Source: JBBQKI01 sp038326725
Lineage (GTDB): Bacteria > Bacteroidota > Bacteroidia > Flavobacteriales > Flavobacteriaceae
Length of the DNA: 11,138 nt
Direction: 5' to 3'
NCBI GenBank assembly: GCA_038326725.1
Contig: JBBQKI010000052.1
Coordinates: 1-11,138 of the forward strand
Shown: piece after piece, positions 1-7,492 of the stretch
How the letters are laid out: the number at the start of each line of letters is the position of its first letter
Numbering within the stretch: the first letter of the stretch is position 1
Notes under the pieces: model-generated
Seen by the model: only the letters and a program-made list of their open reading frames with translations
Told to the model about the DNA's origin: nothing
Databases searched by the model: none
Translations under genes and position numbers: made by a program

Positions 1-50
1 ATTCTTTTTTGGAAAGGTTGGTTTCTTCGGTAAAAAACGATGCAAATTGA
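1..50 (+). CDS. Possible C-terminal end of a plus-strand gene (partial)
   Basis: One plus-strand frame is open from the window edge to a TGA at 48-50 and reads SFLERLVSSVKNDAN, which looks like the end of an amphipathic helix. It would converge on the M20 peptidase, whose stop lies 12 bp away. Only about 15 residues are visible, another frame is also open to a TAA at about 55-57, and no family can be recognised, so this is a weak call. Confidence 0.25.
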   Translation, partial: SFLERLVSSVKNDAN

Positions 51-62
51 TTTAAGGATGAT

Positions 63-1451
63 TTATTTACTCATTTCAGTAAAGAAATGATAGAACTGCG
101 GAATGGTTTCAATGCCTTTTAGAAAATTCCAAATCCCGAAATGCTCGTTGGGCGAATGGATAGCGTCGCTGTCCAAACCAAAGCCCATCAAAATGGTTTT
201 GCTTTTTAGTTCTTTTTCAAAAAGCGCAACAATGGGAATGCTTCCCCCGCTTCGTTGAGGAATGGGCATTTTTCCAAAGGTTGCTTGATAGGCTTTTTCT
301 GCGGCCCGATAGCCTACGCTGTCTATTGGGGTAACATAAGCTTGCCCGCCGTGGTGCGGTTTTACCTTTACGGTAACTCCTTTTGGAGCAATTGCTTCAA
401 AATGGTTTGTGAAAAGCTCAGTGATTTTTTCCCAATTTTGGTTTGGCACTAGCCGCATGCTTATTTTGGCAAATGCTTTGGATGCAATCACCGTTTTTGC
501 GCCTTCGCCAATATAACCACCCCAAATTCCGTTAACATCGAGAGTGGGGCGAATGGAATTCCGCTCATTGGTGGTATAATTTGCTTCGCCGTAAACGTCT
601 TTCAGATTTAAGGCTTTTTTATAATTTTCAAGGTTAAAAGGGGCTTCCGCCATTTTTGCCCTTTCTTCCCTCGAAAGTTCTTCCACTTCGTCATAAAAGC
701 CGGGAATGGTAATATGGTTATTCTCATCATGAAGGGAAGCAATCATTTTTGCTAAAATATTTATGGGGTTTGCAACGGCGCCACCGTATAAGCCGCTATG
801 CAAATCGCGGTTTGGGCCGGTTACCTCCACTTCCACATAGCTTAGCCCGCGTAAGCCGGTGGTGATTGAAGGCACGTCGTTTGCTATCATCCCGGTATCG
901 CTGATTAGGATAACGTCATTTGAAAGTTTTTCCCGATTTTCGGCAATAAAAATCCCTAGGTTTGAACTGCCAACCTCTTCTTCGCCTTCAATCATAAATT
1001 TCACATTGCACGGTAGTTGGTTGGTTTGTGTCATAAATTCCAAAGCTTTCACGTGCATGTACATTTGACCTTTATCATCGCAGGAACCACGTGCAAAAAT
1101 GGCACCTTCGGGGTGAAGTGGTGTTTTTTTGATAACCGGCTCAAATGGTGGGCTTTCCCATAAATCCAAAGGATCCGGCGGTTGTACATCATAATGGCCA
1201 TAAATTAAAATAGTGGGCAGGTTTTTATCAATCATTTTTTCGCCATAAACAATGGGATATCCTTTGGTTTCGCAAATCTCAACCTTTTCACAACCCGCAT
1301 TTTCGAGACTTTGCTTAACGGCATCGGCGGTTTTTATAACGTCATTTTTATAGGCCGGATCGGCACTGATGGAGGGTATTTTCAATAGTTCGATGAGTTC
1401 ATCGATAAAACGTTGTTTGTTTTCGTCAATATAGGGTTTTGCGCTGGTCAT
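63..1451 (-). CDS. M20 family metallopeptidase (carnosinase/CNDP2-like dipeptidase)
   Basis: Predicted cytosolic di-zinc dipeptidase of 462 residues, the usual length for the CNDP/PepV-like branch of family M20. The metal and catalytic motifs are all visible: YGHYDVQP (His86, Asp88), RGSCDDKG (bridging Asp at 125/126), EGEEEVGS (general base Glu158 and ligand Glu159), SDT (Asp185) and IHSPNEH near the end (ligand His432). The dimerisation-lid segment lies between about residues 205 and 350 and includes DLHSG (His218), a residue that completes the neighbouring subunit's active site in this family. No signal peptide is present. The ATG at 1449-1451 fits the family N-terminus; no Shine-Dalgarno is seen, as is normal in Bacteroidota. 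A near match to the -7 element (TACCTTAG, minus strand, 1473-1480) lies about 20 bp upstream. It is transcribed away from the tRNA gene. The exact substrate (dipeptides in general or a modified dipeptide) cannot be read from sequence. Confidence 0.93.
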   Translation of the reverse strand: MTSAKPYIDENKQRFIDELIELLKIPSISADPAYKNDVIKTADAVKQSLENAGCEKVEICETKGYPIVYGEKMIDKNLPTILIYGHYDVQPPDPLDLWESPPFEPVIKKTPLHPEGAIFARGSCDDKGQMYMHVKALEFMTQTNQLPCNVKFMIEGEEEVGSSNLGIFIAENREKLSNDVILISDTGMIANDVPSITTGLRGLSYVEVEVTGPNRDLHSGLYGGAVANPINILAKMIASLHDENNHITIPGFYDEVEELSREERAKMAEAPFNLENYKKALNLKDVYGEANYTTNERNSIRPTLDVNGIWGGYIGEGAKTVIASKAFAKISMRLVPNQNWEKITELFTNHFEAIAPKGVTVKVKPHHGGQAYVTPIDSVGYRAAEKAYQATFGKMPIPQRSGGSIPIVALFEKELKSKTILMGFGLDSDAIHSPNEHFGIWNFLKGIETIPQFYHFFTEMSK

Positions 1452-1560
1452 GGTTTATTTTTTAATGAATTGCTAAGGTAGGAAAAACCAAAATTTCAGC
1501 CCGAGATAATAATCTAAATGGAAAGAAACCTTGCCTTCGGATGTTTCTTTGAAATGATGT

Positions 1561-1590
1561 TTTGATAATAGCAAATCTTGTTTATATTTG
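1561..1590 (+). promoter_or_regulatory. Promoter of tRNA-Leu, Bacteroidota type
   Basis: TATATTTG at 1583-1590 is an exact match to the TAnnTTTG -7 consensus of the Bacteroidota primary sigma factor, and TTTG at 1561-1564 is a good -33 element about 18 bp upstream. Transcription would start a few bases before the mature tRNA at 1601. This is the best complete promoter in the window. Confidence 0.65.
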
Positions 1591-1600
1591 CACTCCTTTT

Positions 1601-1682
1601 GCGGGCGTGATGGAATTGGTAGACATGCCAGACTTAGGATCTGGTGCCGCAAGGTGTGGGAGTTCGAGTCTCCCCGCCCGTA
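1601..1682 (+). tRNA. tRNA-Leu, anticodon TAG
   Basis: A full cloverleaf can be drawn by eye. The acceptor stem is GCGGGCG (1601-1607) with CGCCCGT (1675-1681), which includes a terminal G-U pair, followed by discriminator A1682. The anticodon stem is CCAGA (1628-1632) with TCTGG (1640-1644), around a loop with TAG at 1635-1637, reading CUA leucine codons. A long class II variable arm (about 1645-1657) is typical of tRNA-Leu. The T stem is GGGAG with CTCCC around TTCGAGT. The 3' CCA is not encoded and must be added by nucleotidyltransferase. Confidence 0.97.
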
Positions 1683-1690
1683 CTTGACTG

Positions 1691-1725
1691 AAAAGCTTCC
1701 TTTAAAAAGGGAGCTTTTTTGTTTT
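1691..1725 (+). terminator. Rho-independent terminator after tRNA-Leu
   Basis: AAAAGCTTCC (1691-1700) pairs with GGGAGCTTTT (1709-1718) with one wobble pair and an 8-nt loop, and runs into a T-rich tract. It begins 9 bp after the tRNA. On the other strand it could also serve the exo/endonuclease-like gene that ends at 1776. Confidence 0.8.
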
Positions 1726-1775
1726 AAATAGTTTTTAAACCCTGGGCTATATATTTTTAAATATTCTGCCTCCCT

Positions 1776-2810
1776 TTATTTATCCCCGTTTTCAATTATC
1801 TCTTCCACTTCTTTCTTTTCGTCGCCGTTTAATCTTGGTTTTGGGGGTGTGGGTGTGCTGAAGTTATAGTGGATTTCATAATACATCGCAAAGTGGTCCG
1901 AACCAAAAAATTTGGAACGTTGCATTTTACCCACATACAAATCTTTTGTATGAAAAAGGTGGTCAATAGGAAAGCGGAAAAAGAAGTATTTGGCATTGTA
2001 GGTTGAAAAGAAGCCGCGACCCACACGTGGATCAATCATTCCAGTCATTTTTTTGAAAAGGCGGGTGGTTCTGCTCCAAACAACATCATTCATATCCCCA
2101 CACACCACGGCGGGGGTTTTAATTTTACGAATGTGTTTGCCAGTTAGCATTAGTTCCGCATCGTGCTCTTTGGAAGTATCATTTTCAGTAGGGCTAGGGG
2201 GGGCAGGGTGAAGGCAGGCAAATAATATGGCCGAACCGTTTTTAAGGGGGTAATCGAAATATATGGAAGGCACATTTTTTTCAATTAAATAATTTACAGT
2301 CACGTCTTTCAATTCTATTTTTGAATATAGGTGCATTCCATAATAATCTTCCTGTGGAATTTTAACCGTAAATGGATATTCTTTTTCCAAAACAGAAAGG
2401 CTATCTTCCCATTCTTTGTTGATTTCCATCGCAAGCACAATTTCGGGATCAAAGCGATATATTTCTTTCAAAAATTGCTGATGATTTTTGTTGTCCTGAA
2501 AAACATTTCCGGCAAAAATCCGAATTTTTCCATCACTTTTTAAAAGGTTTTTTTTTGAGGGATACCAGGAACTGTAAGGTATAACTTTAGCTAATTGATA
2601 AATAATCGAAAAGAGAAGCCCCGCCAATAATATCCAACTAATCAGTGAAAAATTTTCTTCAAAATAAAGGAACAAAACCAAAAGCAATAATTGGATGAAA
2701 AGGGACTGAAGCCGCACAAAATCAGCTGTCCTAAAAAACCAATGCGGGTTTTCCGTGGCGGGAAGAAAAGGGGCGATACTAAAAAAAACAATCAGGTAGT
2801 ATAAAACCAT
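1776..2810 (-). CDS. Membrane-anchored endonuclease/exonuclease/phosphatase family protein
   Basis: 344 residues. The N-terminus has two or three membrane segments (about 2-18, 35-50 and 55-74), followed by an endonuclease/exonuclease/phosphatase (EEP, DNase I-like) domain from about 95 to 315. Visible active-site motifs are GNVF (Asn102), AMEIN (metal ligand Glu129), LHPAPP (His201), GDMND (Asp239, Asn241), PIDH (Asp283) and the terminal GSDH (Asp305-His306), so the catalytic set seems complete. The last 25 residues are a charged, Pro/Glu-rich tail. Members of this superfamily cleave phosphodiesters in nucleic acids, phosphoinositides or sphingomyelin; this bacterial membrane-anchored group is generally of unknown substrate. 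The topology probably places the domain on one face of the inner membrane, but which face is not clear. The ATG at 2810 is the first available start after an in-frame TAA. The gene diverges from the beta-helix gene and appears to be monocistronic. Confidence 0.88.
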   Translation of the reverse strand: MVLYYLIVFFSIAPFLPATENPHWFFRTADFVRLQSLFIQLLLLVLFLYFEENFSLISWILLAGLLFSIIYQLAKVIPYSSWYPSKKNLLKSDGKIRIFAGNVFQDNKNHQQFLKEIYRFDPEIVLAMEINKEWEDSLSVLEKEYPFTVKIPQEDYYGMHLYSKIELKDVTVNYLIEKNVPSIYFDYPLKNGSAILFACLHPAPPSPTENDTSKEHDAELMLTGKHIRKIKTPAVVCGDMNDVVWSRTTRLFKKMTGMIDPRVGRGFFSTYNAKYFFFRFPIDHLFHTKDLYVGKMQRSKFFGSDHFAMYYEIHYNFSTPTPPKPRLNGDEKKEVEEIIENGDK

Positions 2811-2828
2811 CGGATAAAATTACAGCTT

Positions 2829-2848
2829 TTTCATACTTATTTATGAAA
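2829..2848. repeat. Short AT-rich inverted repeat in a divergent intergenic region
   Basis: TTTCATA (2829-2835) and TATGAAA (2842-2848) are perfect 7-bp arms with a 6-nt spacer. They lie between two divergent genes, about 20 bp from the start codon at 2810 and about 30 bp upstream of the -7 element at 2876. The repeat might be an operator; in DNA this AT-rich it could also be chance. Confidence 0.3.
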
Positions 2849-2875
2849 TAATTTTTTTCGCCTAAAGCTTCTTTC

Positions 2876-2883
2876 TATTTTTG
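2876..2883 (+). promoter_or_regulatory. -7 promoter element for the beta-helix gene
   Basis: TATTTTTG matches TAnnTTTG exactly and would place the transcript start near 2888-2890, about 20 nt before the ATG at 2911. No clear -33 TTG is seen. The element overlaps the TTG at 2881-2883 that opens the longest reading frame, which argues against that TTG as a start codon. Confidence 0.45.
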
Positions 2884-2910
2884 AACTTCAAATTTATAAA
2901 GCCTTCCCCA

Positions 2911-4368
2911 ATGAAATTTTCTATATTTTCACTTTTCATTTCAACAACACTATTTGCCCAAACCTACACCACGCCAAACACGGGTGTAATCTGGACTTTG
3001 GACGATATTGCGGCCAACAGCCCAACAACAATTACTGTTTCGGGAAGTGATTACACTATGCTGGAAAATCTTGTGATTGCAGGAAACGACACTGTAATAA
3101 TTGATTCCGACCTCACTTTATTGATAGATGCGGATTTGTTATTAACCGTGTTCGGGACTTTTTTGGTTGATTCCAATGAAGTGACCATTACCGCAATTAA
3201 CACTGCAAATCCTTTTGAAGGATTGAGGTTTGAAGAGTTTTCTGAAGTAAATATTCAAAATACCACTATTGAATTTGGCGGTGGTCTTCGGGTGCTCACC
3301 GAAGATTTTACGTTGAACAATTGTACTCTTACCAACAATGTTTCTGGGGTTTCAACCGGGGCGGTGGTTTCGCTCTCCGATGGCACCCCGCAGATTACAA
3401 ATAATACTTTTATGTTTAATGAATTGCCCGCAATTAGCTCCGCGGCAAACTCCACTATTTCCGCATATATTTTCAATAATTATATTGAAGCGAACAACCA
3501 ATCCAATTCTAACAGGCCGCAGATAAACATGGGCGCGACGGGAGTTTCTGATACTTTAAAAATTATTCAAAATACAATCATCGGGGATCCTGCATTGGAT
3601 ATGGTGGGCGGAATTGCCGTAGCCAATTTGGTTGGCGGTGCGGTGCGTGTTATTATAGATGACAATATTGTTAACAATAACCGCTACGGAATAACGGTGG
3701 TTGGGCCAAATTCCTTTGCCTATATCCGTAACAACATTATCGAGGATAATAATACCCAAAACCTCCCGCTGCTTGGAGGAAGCGGGATTTCATTGAATAC
3801 GAACAGCGGCGTGATGGAAGTAATCGCTTCCGGAAATGAATTTAGGAGAAATTTATGGGGAATTACTGTAATCGGGACTGCATCCATCAATCTGGGAGAT
3901 GGGGCCGGTAACCCCGGCGGAAACGTGTTTTCGGAAAACGGGAACGAAGGCGAAATCTATGCCTTATACAACAATACTCAAAATACGCTTTTAGCGAAAA
4001 ACAATTGTTGGATAGAAGGTCAGCCCAATACTTCCACAGATGCGGAAGCGGTTATTTTTCACTTCGTTGACGATTCCACTTTGGGGGAAGTTATTTTTGA
4101 CCCCGTGAATTGTGAAGTGCTTTCTGAAGGAATTTTTGGTGCCGAAGATTTTGTGGTCTACCCGAACCCTGTTCGTGAAATTTTGTATTTCAACAATACT
4201 CACTCCTTTGAAATCTTGGAAATTCTTGATGTCCAAGGAAGGCTTTTAATGAATGAAACTATTTCCGAAGGGAATAACAGCATTGAAATTTCGCTTCCCA
4301 CGGGAATCTATTTTGCAAATTTCAGAAACGGATATTCAAGTTTGACCAAAAAATTAATTATTGAATAA
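2911..4368 (+). CDS. Secreted right-handed beta-helix protein with T9SS type A sorting domain
   Basis: 485 residues from the ATG at 2911. A signal peptide (MKFSIFSLFISTTLFAQ) begins exactly at this ATG; the 10-codon extension to a TTG at 2881 would spoil it and overlaps a promoter element. Residues about 100-380 show irregular repeats rich in Asn and short beta strands (for example ITNNTF, IIQNTII, IIDDNIVNNN, YIRNNIIEDNN), typical of the parallel beta-helix fold of pectate lyase-like and NosD/CASH proteins. The block around NNCW and GEVIFDP resembles the closing turn of such domains. Residues about 414-485 are a Por secretion tail: VVYPNPV, then DVQGRLL, TGIYFANF and the terminal KKLIIE. The protein should cross the outer membrane by T9SS and be released or surface-attached. 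A carbohydrate-binding or lyase role is possible for the fold, but no catalytic residues can be assigned. It converges on the next gene with a 15-bp gap. Confidence 0.9.
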   Translation: MKFSIFSLFISTTLFAQTYTTPNTGVIWTLDDIAANSPTTITVSGSDYTMLENLVIAGNDTVIIDSDLTLLIDADLLLTVFGTFLVDSNEVTITAINTANPFEGLRFEEFSEVNIQNTTIEFGGGLRVLTEDFTLNNCTLTNNVSGVSTGAVVSLSDGTPQITNNTFMFNELPAISSAANSTISAYIFNNYIEANNQSNSNRPQINMGATGVSDTLKIIQNTIIGDPALDMVGGIAVANLVGGAVRVIIDDNIVNNNRYGITVVGPNSFAYIRNNIIEDNNTQNLPLLGGSGISLNTNSGVMEVIASGNEFRRNLWGITVIGTASINLGDGAGNPGGNVFSENGNEGEIYALYNNTQNTLLAKNNCWIEGQPNTSTDAEAVIFHFVDDSTLGEVIFDPVNCEVLSEGIFGAEDFVVYPNPVREILYFNNTHSFEILEILDVQGRLLMNETISEGNNSIEISLPTGIYFANFRNGYSSLTKKLIIE

Positions 4369-4383
4369 ACTTTTTTAAAAAAA

Positions 4384-5583
4384 TCACCTCCCAAATTTAT
4401 AATATTCCAAAAACGGGTGGGGCGTATTGTTGATGGAATGTACTACGGCTTCCATTCCCATCACGCTAAAAGTGATGCCGTTGCCGCCAAACCCCAAAAT
4501 GTAATGTTCATTTTTTGCAGGATCGGGTTTCCCAAAATACGGCAGCCCGTCATCTGTTTCGCCAAAGGTGCCCGCCCAAGCATAATCCGGAATATATTCA
4601 ATATTCGGGAAACAACGGGTGAATTCCTTTTGAAGCGCCCTTTCTTTCTTGGCCAAGAGCGCATCACGTTTTGTGGCATTTTTAAAATCCACATCGCCAC
4701 CGCCCATAACAATACGATTGTCGCGAGTAATCCTGAAATAAAGATAAGGGGAAGAAGTGTTCCAGAAAATATGGGTTTTAAAGGGTTTCGGCACTTTTTC
4801 AAATGTTTCGGATGCCAAAGCGTAAGTGCTTTTTAAGTTCACCACCTTTTCCTTAAGCGTATTTGTGCTTTCATAACCGGTGCAGTGAACGATGTGCCGG
4901 GCCTCGATTTTAAAATTCCCGGTTGTGGTTATTGTTAATTTATCGTTGTTTTCTTTTATTGAAGAAACCTCGGTGCGGTCGAAAATCCGGACCCCGTTTT
5001 TGGAACAATGGGCAAGCATATCTTGGGTAAATTTATAAGCATCAATGATGGCTCCGGATTCCGATTCAATGGCGGCATACGCTTTCAAACCAAGTTTTTC
5101 TATTTCTTCTTTTTTAATCCATTTTACTTTAAACCCGTGTGCTTCTCGACATTCAAATTCCTTTTTCAGAAAATCGATTTCCCTTTTTGAGGAGCAGAAA
5201 TAAATGCTTTTTTTAAATTCAAATCCACAGTCGCTTTTTATTTCCTCGGTTATTTTTTTTAAATCGGTGATTGCTTTTTCACAATTTTTATAACTGGAAA
5301 CCGCACTTGAAAGGCCTCGCTGTTCTATCAATTCGTGCAATGGGGTGTCAATCTCATATTGAAGCATCCCTGTGCTGGCGGCACTACTACCATTTGCCAC
5401 ATCGCGTTTGTCCAACATAATAACTTTTCGGCCTTCTTTTAATAATTGATACGCCATTAAAGCCCCGGTAATACCACAACCGATGATTACAATTTCCGAA
5501 GAAATATCGGCCCGTAATGAAGGATAGCTGTGGGACAGCGCATTTTTAATCGGCCATAAAGGATCGTTTGAGCGTAAATCCAT
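4384..5583 (-). CDS. FAD-dependent oxidoreductase, DAO family
   Basis: 399 residues from the ATG at 5581-5583. The N-terminus MDLRSNDPLWPIKN is typical of flavobacterial members of the D-amino-acid oxidase/glycine oxidase-like family. A dinucleotide-binding fold follows with IGCGITG (35-40) and an acidic residue at the end of strand 2 (Asp58 in MLDKR). The C-terminal FAD motifs are WAGTFGETDDGLPYFG and GFGGNGITFSVMG. Such enzymes oxidise secondary or primary amines using non-covalent or covalent FAD; the substrate cannot be read here. It lacks the Rieske domain found in some relatives. The reading frame stays open for 30 more codons to an ATG at 5673, but that extension (MSLNYHKLPGK...) would start upstream of a TAnnTTTG element and has no family character, so the shorter start is preferred. 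It converges with the beta-helix gene and diverges from the BaiN-type gene, so it is likely transcribed alone. Confidence 0.9.
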   Translation of the reverse strand: MDLRSNDPLWPIKNALSHSYPSLRADISSEIVIIGCGITGALMAYQLLKEGRKVIMLDKRDVANGSSAASTGMLQYEIDTPLHELIEQRGLSSAVSSYKNCEKAITDLKKITEEIKSDCGFEFKKSIYFCSSKREIDFLKKEFECREAHGFKVKWIKKEEIEKLGLKAYAAIESESGAIIDAYKFTQDMLAHCSKNGVRIFDRTEVSSIKENNDKLTITTTGNFKIEARHIVHCTGYESTNTLKEKVVNLKSTYALASETFEKVPKPFKTHIFWNTSSPYLYFRITRDNRIVMGGGDVDFKNATKRDALLAKKERALQKEFTRCFPNIEYIPDYAWAGTFGETDDGLPYFGKPDPAKNEHYILGFGGNGITFSVMGMEAVVHSINNTPHPFLEYYKFGR

Positions 5584-5607
5584 TTGAATTTGATTAATTA
5601 GAGAAAT

Positions 5608-5633
5608 CAAATTTAGGGAAGTTGGCCTGCCAA
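5608..5633 (-). promoter_or_regulatory. -7 element and adjacent palindrome upstream of the FAD oxidoreductase
   Basis: On the minus strand TAAATTTG (5615-5608) matches TAnnTTTG exactly, giving a leader of about 15-20 nt before the ATG at 5583. Just upstream, TTGGC-CT-GCCAA (5622-5633) is a perfect inverted repeat. Its minus-strand TTG could act as a -33 element, but the spacing to the -7 box (15 bp) is short. Placed between the two promoter elements, the palindrome is a plausible repressor site, which is inference only. Confidence 0.4.
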
Positions 5634-5693
5634 TAAATATTTTCCCCGGTAATTTGTGATAATTTAAAGACAAGCTGCATTGCTTTAAAAATG

Positions 5694-5701
5694 TAGCTTT
5701 G
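5694..5701 (+). promoter_or_regulatory. -7 promoter element for the BaiN-type flavoprotein
   Basis: TAGCTTTG matches TAnnTTTG exactly. It lies 22 bp before the TTG start at 5724, giving a short leader. No -33 TTG lies at a good distance. Confidence 0.4.
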
Positions 5702-5723
5702 TATTTTGTAGAAAAGGGAAAAA

Positions 5724-6959
5724 TTGAAAGAAAATGCTATTGATATTGTAATAATTGGTGGAGGAGCTGCAGGATTTTTTACCGCAGTGAACGCAGCGGA
5801 AATGAACAGTGCCTTGAAGATTGTTATTTTGGAACGAGGCAAAGAAGTACTCACCAAAGTACGCGTTTCCGGAGGGGGCAGGTGTAATGTTACGCACGCT
5901 GAATTCCTTCCGAAGGAATTATCAAAAAACTATCCTCGAGGCGAAAAGGAACTTTTGGGGCCGTTTCATACTTTTATGACGGGCGATACCATTGCGTGGT
6001 TTGAAAAGCGCGGGGTAGCACTCAAAATTGAAGAGGATGGCCGGATGTTTCCGGTTTCAGATTCTTCCCAGACTATTATAAATTGTTTTCTTTCTGAGGC
6101 GAAACGTTTGGGGATTGAAGTTTTTCAAAACCATTCCGTTCAAAATTTTGAAAAAACCGAAAACGGCTGGGATGTGTTTACGAACAACGGGACTTTTTCG
6201 ACAAAAAAAATCGTTATTGCCAGTGGCAGCAATCCAAAAATTTGGGATTTGTTGGCCGGTTTGGGCCACCAGATTGTTCCACCTGTGCCTTCCCTTTTTA
6301 CTTTTAATATAGATGATGCACGAATAGCGGACCTTCCCGGCATTGTTGCGGAAGTCGGGATTAGCGTGATTTCTGATAACGGAAAAATTTTATTGAAAAG
6401 CAGTGGGCCTTTATTGATAACCCATTGGGGGATGAGCGGCCCTGCGGTACTGAAACTCTCGGCATGGGGCGCACGCGTTTTAAATCCTTTGGATTATAAA
6501 TTTAAAATCAAAGTAAATTGGCTTCCCGAAACTGGTTTTGATGAGGTTATGATTTTACTGAAAGATTTAAAAAATGAATTTGGAAAACAAAATGTTGCAA
6601 AATATACGCAATTCGGTTTACCAAAACGCTTGTGGCAAAACCTGATAATAGCCTCTGAAATTGTAGAAAATTCAAAATGGGCCGATTTGCAAAAAGTCCA
6701 ACTCGAAAACTTTGCAAAACAGCTGACTGAAGCTATCTTTCAGGTAATCGGGAAAAGCACATTTAAGGAAGAATTTGTAACCGCTGGCGGGGTCGATTTA
6801 AAAGAAATTGATTTTAAATCCTTTAAAAGCAAGTTCCACAAAAATCTATATTTTGCAGGTGAAGTTTTGAATATTGATGCCATTACTGGCGGGTTCAATT
6901 TTCAGAATGCGTGGACCGGGGGGTTTATTGTGGCTAGTGGCCTTAGCCAGAAAATATAG
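5724..6959 (+). CDS. BaiN/RdsA family NAD(P)/FAD-dependent oxidoreductase (HI0933/YhiN-like)
   Basis: 411 residues, the usual size of the family. The N-terminus is a Rossmann fold with IIGGGAAG (Gly12, Gly14, Gly17) and Glu37 in ILERGKE for the FAD ribose. Next comes the family signature KVRVSGGGRCNVTH (45-58). The insert domain occupies about 190-330. The C-terminal FAD-contacting block contains VTAGGV, LYFAGEVLNIDAITGGFNF and NAWTGGF. Known relatives include BaiN, which reduces bile-acid intermediates in gut clostridia, but most members are house proteins of unknown substrate, so a bile-acid role should not be assumed. Translation starts at TTG 5724: an in-frame TAG lies at 5709-5711, and the nearby ATG at 5734 is out of frame. 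A purine-rich stretch (AAAAGGGAAAAA) precedes the start. It diverges from the DAO-type oxidoreductase and converges on the DUF488 gene with a 13-bp gap. Confidence 0.92.
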   Translation: MKENAIDIVIIGGGAAGFFTAVNAAEMNSALKIVILERGKEVLTKVRVSGGGRCNVTHAEFLPKELSKNYPRGEKELLGPFHTFMTGDTIAWFEKRGVALKIEEDGRMFPVSDSSQTIINCFLSEAKRLGIEVFQNHSVQNFEKTENGWDVFTNNGTFSTKKIVIASGSNPKIWDLLAGLGHQIVPPVPSLFTFNIDDARIADLPGIVAEVGISVISDNGKILLKSSGPLLITHWGMSGPAVLKLSAWGARVLNPLDYKFKIKVNWLPETGFDEVMILLKDLKNEFGKQNVAKYTQFGLPKRLWQNLIIASEIVENSKWADLQKVQLENFAKQLTEAIFQVIGKSTFKEEFVTAGGVDLKEIDFKSFKSKFHKNLYFAGEVLNIDAITGGFNFQNAWTGGFIVASGLSQKI

Positions 6960-6972
6960 GTTTCCGGCAAAT

Positions 6973-7488
6973 TTAAAGCGAATGTGTTTTGCGGAAAACT
7001 GATGTATATGGATGCTCGTTTGCGGTGTTTTCTTTCATAATGTGCATAACAGTCCAACCACGAAATTTGAGTATATCCGAAATAATGGCCCTGTGGCAGC
7101 GCCACCAAACAGCTTCGGAACACATATAGGCAGTTCTTCTTTTTGTCGCGATTTTAAGGAGTTTTTCCAAGGCCGTTTTAAACTCGGGCGTTTCGGCATA
7201 ATCCGCATAGCCACGGAAGGATATATTATTCCAAAGCAAATTTCTTGAATCCGTTTTGGGCTTTCTTCGGCCACCTAATCCAGGGTTTTGCAAATATTCG
7301 ATCCCTGCTTGGGGTAGGGATTGTTCCAGTCCCAAAATGTTGAATTGCGGAAATTTCCTTGAGCCGGGAAACTTTCGGACATCCACCAAAACTTCTATTT
7401 GAAATGATTTTAAAACAGACAAAAACTCTACCTCGCTTCGGGTGGAATGCCCAATTGTCCAAATATTTTTTTTACTTTCCGCAAGCAT
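6973..7488 (-). CDS. DUF488 domain-containing protein
   Basis: 171 residues, close to the family's usual size. The conserved features of DUF488 are present in order: TIGHS (11-15), VDVRKFPGS (35-43), an aromatic/Gly-rich LGG segment (71-73), and the cysteine-bearing block MCSEAVWWRCHR (122-132) near the C-terminus. The family is widespread and of unknown biochemical function; the Cys-Ser-Glu and Cys-His-Arg residues suggest a metal or catalytic site, but this is not established. It has no signal peptide or membrane segment, so it should be cytosolic. Its ATG at 7486-7488 begins only 4 bp after the stop codon of the cupin fusion gene, so the two very likely form one transcript and may be translationally coupled. 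No promoter of its own is seen. Confidence 0.9.
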   Translation of the reverse strand: MLAESKKNIWTIGHSTRSEVEFLSVLKSFQIEVLVDVRKFPGSRKFPQFNILGLEQSLPQAGIEYLQNPGLGGRRKPKTDSRNLLWNNISFRGYADYAETPEFKTALEKLLKIATKRRTAYMCSEAVWWRCHRAIISDILKFRGWTVMHIMKENTANEHPYTSVFRKTHSL

Positions 7489-7492
7489 TGAA

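Noticed and set aside
1601..1682. tRNA-Leu as an integration site for a genomic island
   Set aside because: No integrase gene and no direct repeat of the tRNA 3' end were noticed in the window, and the genes on both sides look like core chromosomal genes.
4417..4836. 139-codon plus-strand open frame inside the FAD oxidoreductase gene
   Set aside because: It is antisense to the conserved C-terminal FAD-binding region, which explains its openness; its translation matches nothing recognisable.
5583..5673. 30-codon N-terminal extension of the FAD oxidoreductase
   Set aside because: It would begin upstream of the -7 element at 5608-5615, has no family character, and the typical N-terminus begins at the ATG at 5583.
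5724..6959. Bile-acid metabolism role suggested by the BaiN family name
   Set aside because: The family is broad, and nothing in the neighbourhood points to steroid or bile-acid chemistry.
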